Source: a virus. From it: DNA of 42,231 nucleotides. The stretch lies in the IMG/VR virus record IMGVR_UViG_3300012954_000020, positions 1 through 42,231 of that record; one strand, given 5' to 3'. Position numbers and translations under genes: made by a program. Below the pieces are notes generated by a model that made no database searches, was not told the origin of the DNA, and saw nothing but the letters and a program-made list of their open reading frames with translations. Below, piece after piece: positions 38,586 to 42,231 of the stretch (position 1 is its first letter; the number at the start of each line of letters is the position of its first letter).

Positions 38586-39482
38586 TTACGAAGCGTTTCC
38601 TATGATTGTTTTTAAAGTTGTGCCTGAACTGTTTTTAATCAGTAAAGTCACTGCTGAACTAAAGTTAGATGAATCGATTGTATCTACTTGATCACCTTTT
38701 GATCCTGTAAATCCAACAACACCTTGGTTAGCTAATTCAACCCATTGTACACTGTTACCATCGTTGTAGTAAAAGTATTGTACACCAGTTGCGTTATCTA
38801 CCCAAATATCTCCTTCTCCTACACCTGAAGTTGGCGGTGAAGCTGAAGTTGTGATATCAAGATTACCTTCAGATCCAGTGTAACCAATGTCACCTTTAGA
38901 ACCTGTGAAGCCAGTGTCCCCTTTAGAACCTGTGAAACCTTTTGATCCAGTGAAACCAATGTCTCCTTTAGAACCAGTGTAACCAATGTCCCCTTTAGAA
39001 CCTGTGAAACCTTTAGAACCTGTAAAACCAATGTCACCTTTTGATCCTGTGAAACCAATATCACCTTTTGATCCAGTGAAACCAGTATCCCCTTTAGAAC
39101 CTGTGAAACCGATTGTACCAGAAAGGTCAGATACGAATGAGTATGCTGAACCGTTCCATAGGTATAATCTAGAATTTTCTGAGTCAGTTAATGACCCGTT
39201 TTCAATGATAGCAAATTCACCAGTCGCAATGCCTGATGGAGATGTATCTGCTGATAAGTTAGCAACACTTGTATAAGTCTTAGCAATGTTAAAACCTAAA
39301 CCTGTGTCCCCTTTTGAACCTGTATAACCAATATCACCTTTAGAACCGGTATAACCGATTGATCCAGTGAAACCTGCTGTTAAAGGCTGTAGCGCCCAAC
39401 CGTTACCGTTCCATTTCCACTGTCTTGTACCGAGAGTGTATATGTCGTTTAACGATGGCGAATTTGGAAAGTTTATTGCCAT
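38586..39482 (-). CDS. collagen-like tail fibre protein C
   Basis: This 298-residue protein has an N-terminal module (INFPNSPSLNDIYTLGTR and WKWNGNGWALQPLTAGFTGS) shared with fibre A, a short collagen-like stretch (38-62), an insert, a longer Gly-X-Y shaft built from GFTGSKGDI-type units (122-207), and a module EGNLDI to NQGVVGFTGS shared with the gene at 39662. The end LLIKNSSGTTLKTIIGNAS resembles that of fibre A. Such proteins form trimeric fibres. A Shine-Dalgarno AGGAGAAA precedes the ATG. Confidence 0.8.
   Translation of the reverse strand: MAINFPNSPSLNDIYTLGTRQWKWNGNGWALQPLTAGFTGSIGYTGSKGDIGYTGSKGDTGLGFNIAKTYTSVANLSADTSPSGIATGEFAIIENGSLTDSENSRLYLWNGSAYSFVSDLSGTIGFTGSKGDTGFTGSKGDIGFTGSKGDIGFTGSKGFTGSKGDIGYTGSKGDIGFTGSKGFTGSKGDTGFTGSKGDIGYTGSEGNLDITTSASPPTSGVGEGDIWVDNATGVQYFYYNDGNSVQWVELANQGVVGFTGSKGDQVDTIDSSNFSSAVTLLIKNSSGTTLKTIIGNAS
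38862..39119 (-). repeat. collagen-like tandem repeat, fibre C
   Basis: The DNA encodes Gly-X-Y triplets (GFT GSK GD[IT]) with nearly identical 18-base units, here TTCACAGGTTC- and TAAAGGGGA-type, repeated about ten times. Length change by slippage or recombination with the similar repeat at 40262-40849 is likely. Confidence 0.85.
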
Positions 39483-39609
39483 TTTGTGTTTCTCCTAATT
39501 GTTTTATTTAATTAAATAATACTCTTTCACTTAATACATAATTTTAACGTTATAATCATTTTATAAATTTCTTGCAAGAAAAAAGTATTTCGTTTCTTTT
39601 TCCTCCATC

Positions 39610-39617
39610 TATTTATA
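39610..39617 (-). promoter_or_regulatory. T4-type late promoter of fibre C
   Basis: Perfect TATAAATA on the minus strand in the 179-base gap between fibres C and D. The leader is about 120 bases and contains a TTTCTTGCAAGAAA palindrome. No ORF of useful length lies in the gap. Confidence 0.7.
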
Positions 39618-39661
39618 AGTTATTTCTTCTTCAAATCCTTATATAATACAATAGTTTTAAA

Positions 39662-41185
39662 TTAAACTATAGTAATTGTTCCTACCATAGAACCGTGCGA
39701 TGAACATTGATAATATAATGTCGCAGGAGCGTCCATAGGAACATGAAATACAACAACACCGTTAGGTCCTGAAGCGTTATTATCTGTCACGCCTGTGTTA
39801 TATACTGTACCACTAGTACCTGTTGTTGATTGTATTCTAAATGGGTGACCACCACTTGTATTTCTAAAGTAGTATGTTTGACCTTTTTTAAGATAGATAG
39901 TAGGATTATCGCCACTTGTACCTGACGGAAATCCTGCACCATCAAATCTATATGCACTTGATCCATTTGCTGTCACCACAAATTGTGAAATTGGAGTTTG
40001 TGTTTGTACCCAACCTGAACCATTATAAACTAAAGTATGACCTTTTTGTGGAGTACTAATAGTTGTATCTGTAAGAGCTGATAATGTACTAGCTCCAGCA
40101 GAGCCGGTAAATCCTACAACACCTTGATTGGATAATTCTACCCATTGATTACTATTACCATCGTTCATGTAGAAATATTGAATACCTGTTGCGTCATCAA
40201 TCCAAACATCGCCAAGTCCTGCTGAACCTGGTGGAGTTGACGAAACTGATACGTCTAAATTTCCTTCCGATCCTGTGTAACCAATAACACCTTGATCACC
40301 TTTTGAACCACTGAAACCTGTATCGCCTTTTGATCCTGAATATCCTAAATCGCCTTTTGATCCTGTGTAACCAATAACACCTTGATCGCCTTTTGAACCA
40401 CTGTAACCAATTGAACCTGTATAACCTAAATCTCCTTTACTGCCGGTAAATCCTGTTGCGCCATCTGAACCATCAGCGCCAGCAGCTCCTGTATCTCCTT
40501 TAGAACCACTAAAACCTATATCGCCTTTTGATCCTGAATATCCTAAATCTCCTTTACTGCCGGTAAATCCTACTGCACCATCTGAACCATCAGCACCTGC
40601 AGCTCCTGTATCTCCTTTTGATCCTGAAAATCCTATTACACCTTGGTCGCCTTTACTACCGGTAAATCCTGTTGCGCCGGCTGAACCTGCGTCTCCTTTT
40701 GATCCTGTAAATCCTACTGCACCGGCTGAACCTGCGTCTCCTTTTGATCCTGTAAATCCTGTAGCGCCGTCATCACCTTTACTGCCGGTAAATCCTACGT
40801 CACCTTTACTACCTGTAAATCCAATTGCACCTGCTGATCCTGTATAACCCGAACCACCTGATACACTGAACAATGACCAGTTTGCGTCTGCATTAGGAAC
40901 GGCACCTGTTGATGAATTTCTAGATTCAGAACCTTGAAGTTTGTAAGTGTAGTAATTATCTCCTGTGTATGTTGTTGATCCTGATGTGTAAGTTGTTTTA
41001 ACATACACTAACATACCTTCTTGTATTCTAGCACCTGGAATATCTGTTAATCTATCTCCACTATCTCCTGTGATAGAATGTAAAGTACCTCTAATTTCTG
41101 TATCAAGTACTATAGGGGAGTTAGTCCCGGTACTCCATGTACCTGGCCATACGTTTCTGGTTAATCCGTCGTAATTACTAGACAT
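39662..41185 (-). CDS. collagen-like fibre with C-terminal cupredoxin-like domain
   Basis: The 507-residue protein has an N-terminal domain (1-110), a collagen-like Gly-X-Y shaft (113-308), a module shared with fibre C (307-360), and a C-terminal domain (about 395-507). The last domain reads KKGQTYYFRNTSGGHPFRI, then YYQCSSHGSMVGTITIV. His447, Cys494, His497 and Met500 have the spacing of type 1 copper proteins, in particular C-x2-H-x2-M as in amicyanin. Copper binding is inference. It begins with a TAATG overlap with the next gene. A trimeric fibre carrying three such tips is the likely form. Confidence 0.82.
   Translation of the reverse strand: MSSNYDGLTRNVWPGTWSTGTNSPIVLDTEIRGTLHSITGDSGDRLTDIPGARIQEGMLVYVKTTYTSGSTTYTGDNYYTYKLQGSESRNSSTGAVPNADANWSLFSVSGGSGYTGSAGAIGFTGSKGDVGFTGSKGDDGATGFTGSKGDAGSAGAVGFTGSKGDAGSAGATGFTGSKGDQGVIGFSGSKGDTGAAGADGSDGAVGFTGSKGDLGYSGSKGDIGFSGSKGDTGAAGADGSDGATGFTGSKGDLGYTGSIGYSGSKGDQGVIGYTGSKGDLGYSGSKGDTGFSGSKGDQGVIGYTGSEGNLDVSVSSTPPGSAGLGDVWIDDATGIQYFYMNDGNSNQWVELSNQGVVGFTGSAGASTLSALTDTTISTPQKGHTLVYNGSGWVQTQTPISQFVVTANGSSAYRFDGAGFPSGTSGDNPTIYLKKGQTYYFRNTSGGHPFRIQSTTGTSGTVYNTGVTDNNASGPNGVVVFHVPMDAPATLYYQCSSHGSMVGTITIV
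40262..40849 (-). repeat. collagen-like tandem repeat, fibre D
   Basis: About 195 residues of Gly-X-Y triplets, with units such as GFTGSKGD, GFSGSKGD and GAAGADGSDGA. The units are less uniform than in fibre C. The DNA shares near-identical 18-base blocks with fibre C, so the two genes can recombine. Confidence 0.85.
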
Positions 41186-42231
41186 TAACTAATCTCCACA
41201 TAAGTTGTTCCTGGTTGAAGTGTAATTCCATATAAGTGATAAGATTCACCTGTTAATCCACTAGGTGGTGAATTTGGTATTAAAGAAAGAGTACCACCAT
41301 CTGTTGTAGATACATCACTCAATAGAGCTGAACTTGCACCAGTTTTAAATGTTGTCGGTTGTGTAACCGAATTTCTAACAGCGAACCAAAAAGCACGAGG
41401 ATTAGAATCAGTATTGTTCACTGCTTGGACGGAAAAATCATGAGTCTGATTGGCCAATTGGTTCGTGTTAGAGTTAAAACCGGTACTTTCAGAATCGTCT
41501 ATTATATCCGTAAGTGTTGGAGGGGATCCTGTACTTGAAGTCCAAATCCAAAAACTTGGATATGTGAACGAAGCAGATACGCTAGATGTTGTAGATGATT
41601 GATCTACAGTGTACGATGTACCGGTTACATTGGCAGGTCTTGTGAAAGTACAAGTATTACTAATTGTACGAGTAGTACCTGTGTTATCTTTATGGATAGG
41701 ATCAGTGAATGTAAATGTTCCACTGACATAACCACTGCCAGATGTATTGTTCAAAGTACCTCCAGTAGCCGAAAGCGAATGTGAACTATTGCTTGAACTA
41801 TTGAGGCCGCTTACACTTGTACTGTAAGAGGTACTTGAATATGTTTTTAAAAATGTCTTTCCGCTGACATTATTTTTAGATACGCTCATAGACGCTGTTG
41901 ACCAGTTAACGGAAAAACTTGTATCAGAAGCTGTGTATTCTGATTCACTGCCGTCATTATGATTAAATTTAACTGTTGCGCCTGCTGAGCCACCACTACG
42001 ATTAGTTGATGTTGATCTAATATATGAATTTGAATTGTCTACAGTGAAAGATTGATTCCAATCTACACCACCTGCTGGTGTTTGTGAAAAACTACCTGCT
42101 GTATAATTAGACAAAGTACCGTTAACACTTCCACTTGTTTGAGTGATAGAGTAAACTGAACTTATAAAATCGTTTGTGACATCACTAGGGTTATCTACTG
42201 ATACAGAAAATCCTGTACAAGGAACATCCCA
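41185..42231 (-). CDS. Ser/Thr-rich virion protein, 5' end cut by window edge
   Basis: The reading frame stays open to the right edge (349 codons including the stop), so the gene begins outside the window; an apparent TTG start at 42114 is only where an automatic start could be placed. The visible 348 residues are rich in Ser, Thr, Asn and Gly with many beta-strand patterns (FSVNWSTASMSVS, GTFTFTDPI) and end in SYHLYGITLQPGTTYVEIS. This is consistent with a fibre or baseplate-associated structural protein. I do not recognise a named family. Confidence 0.7.
   Translation of the reverse strand, partial: WDVPCTGFSVSVDNPSDVTNDFISSVYSITQTSGSVNGTLSNYTAGSFSQTPAGGVDWNQSFTVDNSNSYIRSTSTNRSGGSAGATVKFNHNDGSESEYTASDTSFSVNWSTASMSVSKNNVSGKTFLKTYSSTSYSTSVSGLNSSSNSSHSLSATGGTLNNTSGSGYVSGTFTFTDPIHKDNTGTTRTISNTCTFTRPANVTGTSYTVDQSSTTSSVSASFTYPSFWIWTSSTGSPPTLTDIIDDSESTGFNSNTNQLANQTHDFSVQAVNNTDSNPRAFWFAVRNSVTQPTTFKTGASSALLSDVSTTDGGTLSLIPNSPPSGLTGESYHLYGITLQPGTTYVEIS

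Noticed and set aside
39560-39616. 15-codon ORF directly after the late box at 39610
   Set aside because: It would start one base after the box, is very short and Lys/Phe-rich; no support.
38862-40849. Short regularly spaced repeats that look like a CRISPR array
   Set aside because: They are in-frame Gly-X-Y codons inside two long genes, without distinct spacers.
42112-42114. Gene start at 42114
   Set aside because: It is an internal TTG; the frame is open to the window edge, so the true start lies outside.

Overview
The window is a 42-kb piece of a T4-like myovirus genome. Almost every gene lies on the minus strand. The DNA is very AT-rich. The gene set is the T4 core plus accessory genes seen in marine T4-like phages: CobS-like and CobT-like proteins, peptide deformylase, a 2OG-Fe(II) oxygenase, Sm-like proteins, collagen-like fibres and ribosomal protein bS21. 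My inference is a phage of SAR11 (Pelagibacter) or a similar AT-rich marine alphaproteobacterium. A cyanophage of an AT-rich host is the main alternative, although no photosynthesis gene is present here.

Layout from left to right (transcription runs right to left). Positions 1-6575 hold the replication module: DNA polymerase gp43 (cut by the left edge), a ferredoxin, an Sm-like protein, a RimK-like ligase fused to a RimB-like protease, RegA, gp62, tRNA-Thr, a small ORF, a GIY-YIG-like ORF, gp44, gp45 and a very unusual tRNA-Gly(UCC). Positions 6600-14100 are accessory: peroxiredoxin, Hsp20, a candidate structured RNA, bS21, a CobS-like AAA+ ATPase, a CobT-like VWA protein, a DruA/DUF4338-like protein and peptide deformylase. 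Positions 14100-21050 carry recombination and late transcription genes: gp46, gp47, sigma factor gp55, a canonical tRNA-Gly, a second Sm-like protein, a methyltransferase, UvsW, a 2OG oxygenase and UvsY. Positions 21080-36622 carry virion genes: a tail-tube-fold protein, a membrane peptide, a split radical SAM/SPASM pair, gp23, gp22, gp21, three small head genes, gp20, gp19, gp18, gp17, gp16, gp15, a 58-residue ORF, gp14 and gp13. Positions 36640-42231 hold five fibre or structural genes, two with collagen-like shafts; one of these ends in a cupredoxin-like domain, and the last gene runs off the right edge.

Two promoter types are visible. Sigma70-like promoters (TTGAC-type -35, 16-18 bp spacer) precede early or accessory genes. 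T4-type late boxes (NNTAAATA) precede structural genes. In at least six genes the predicted start site falls on the A of the ATG and there is no Shine-Dalgarno, so a subset of transcripts is predicted to be leaderless. The bS21, RimK-RimB fusion, peptide deformylase and tRNAs together suggest that the phage remodels host translation. gp55, whose C-terminus looks like a sliding-clamp-binding motif, and gp45 would drive late transcription as in T4.
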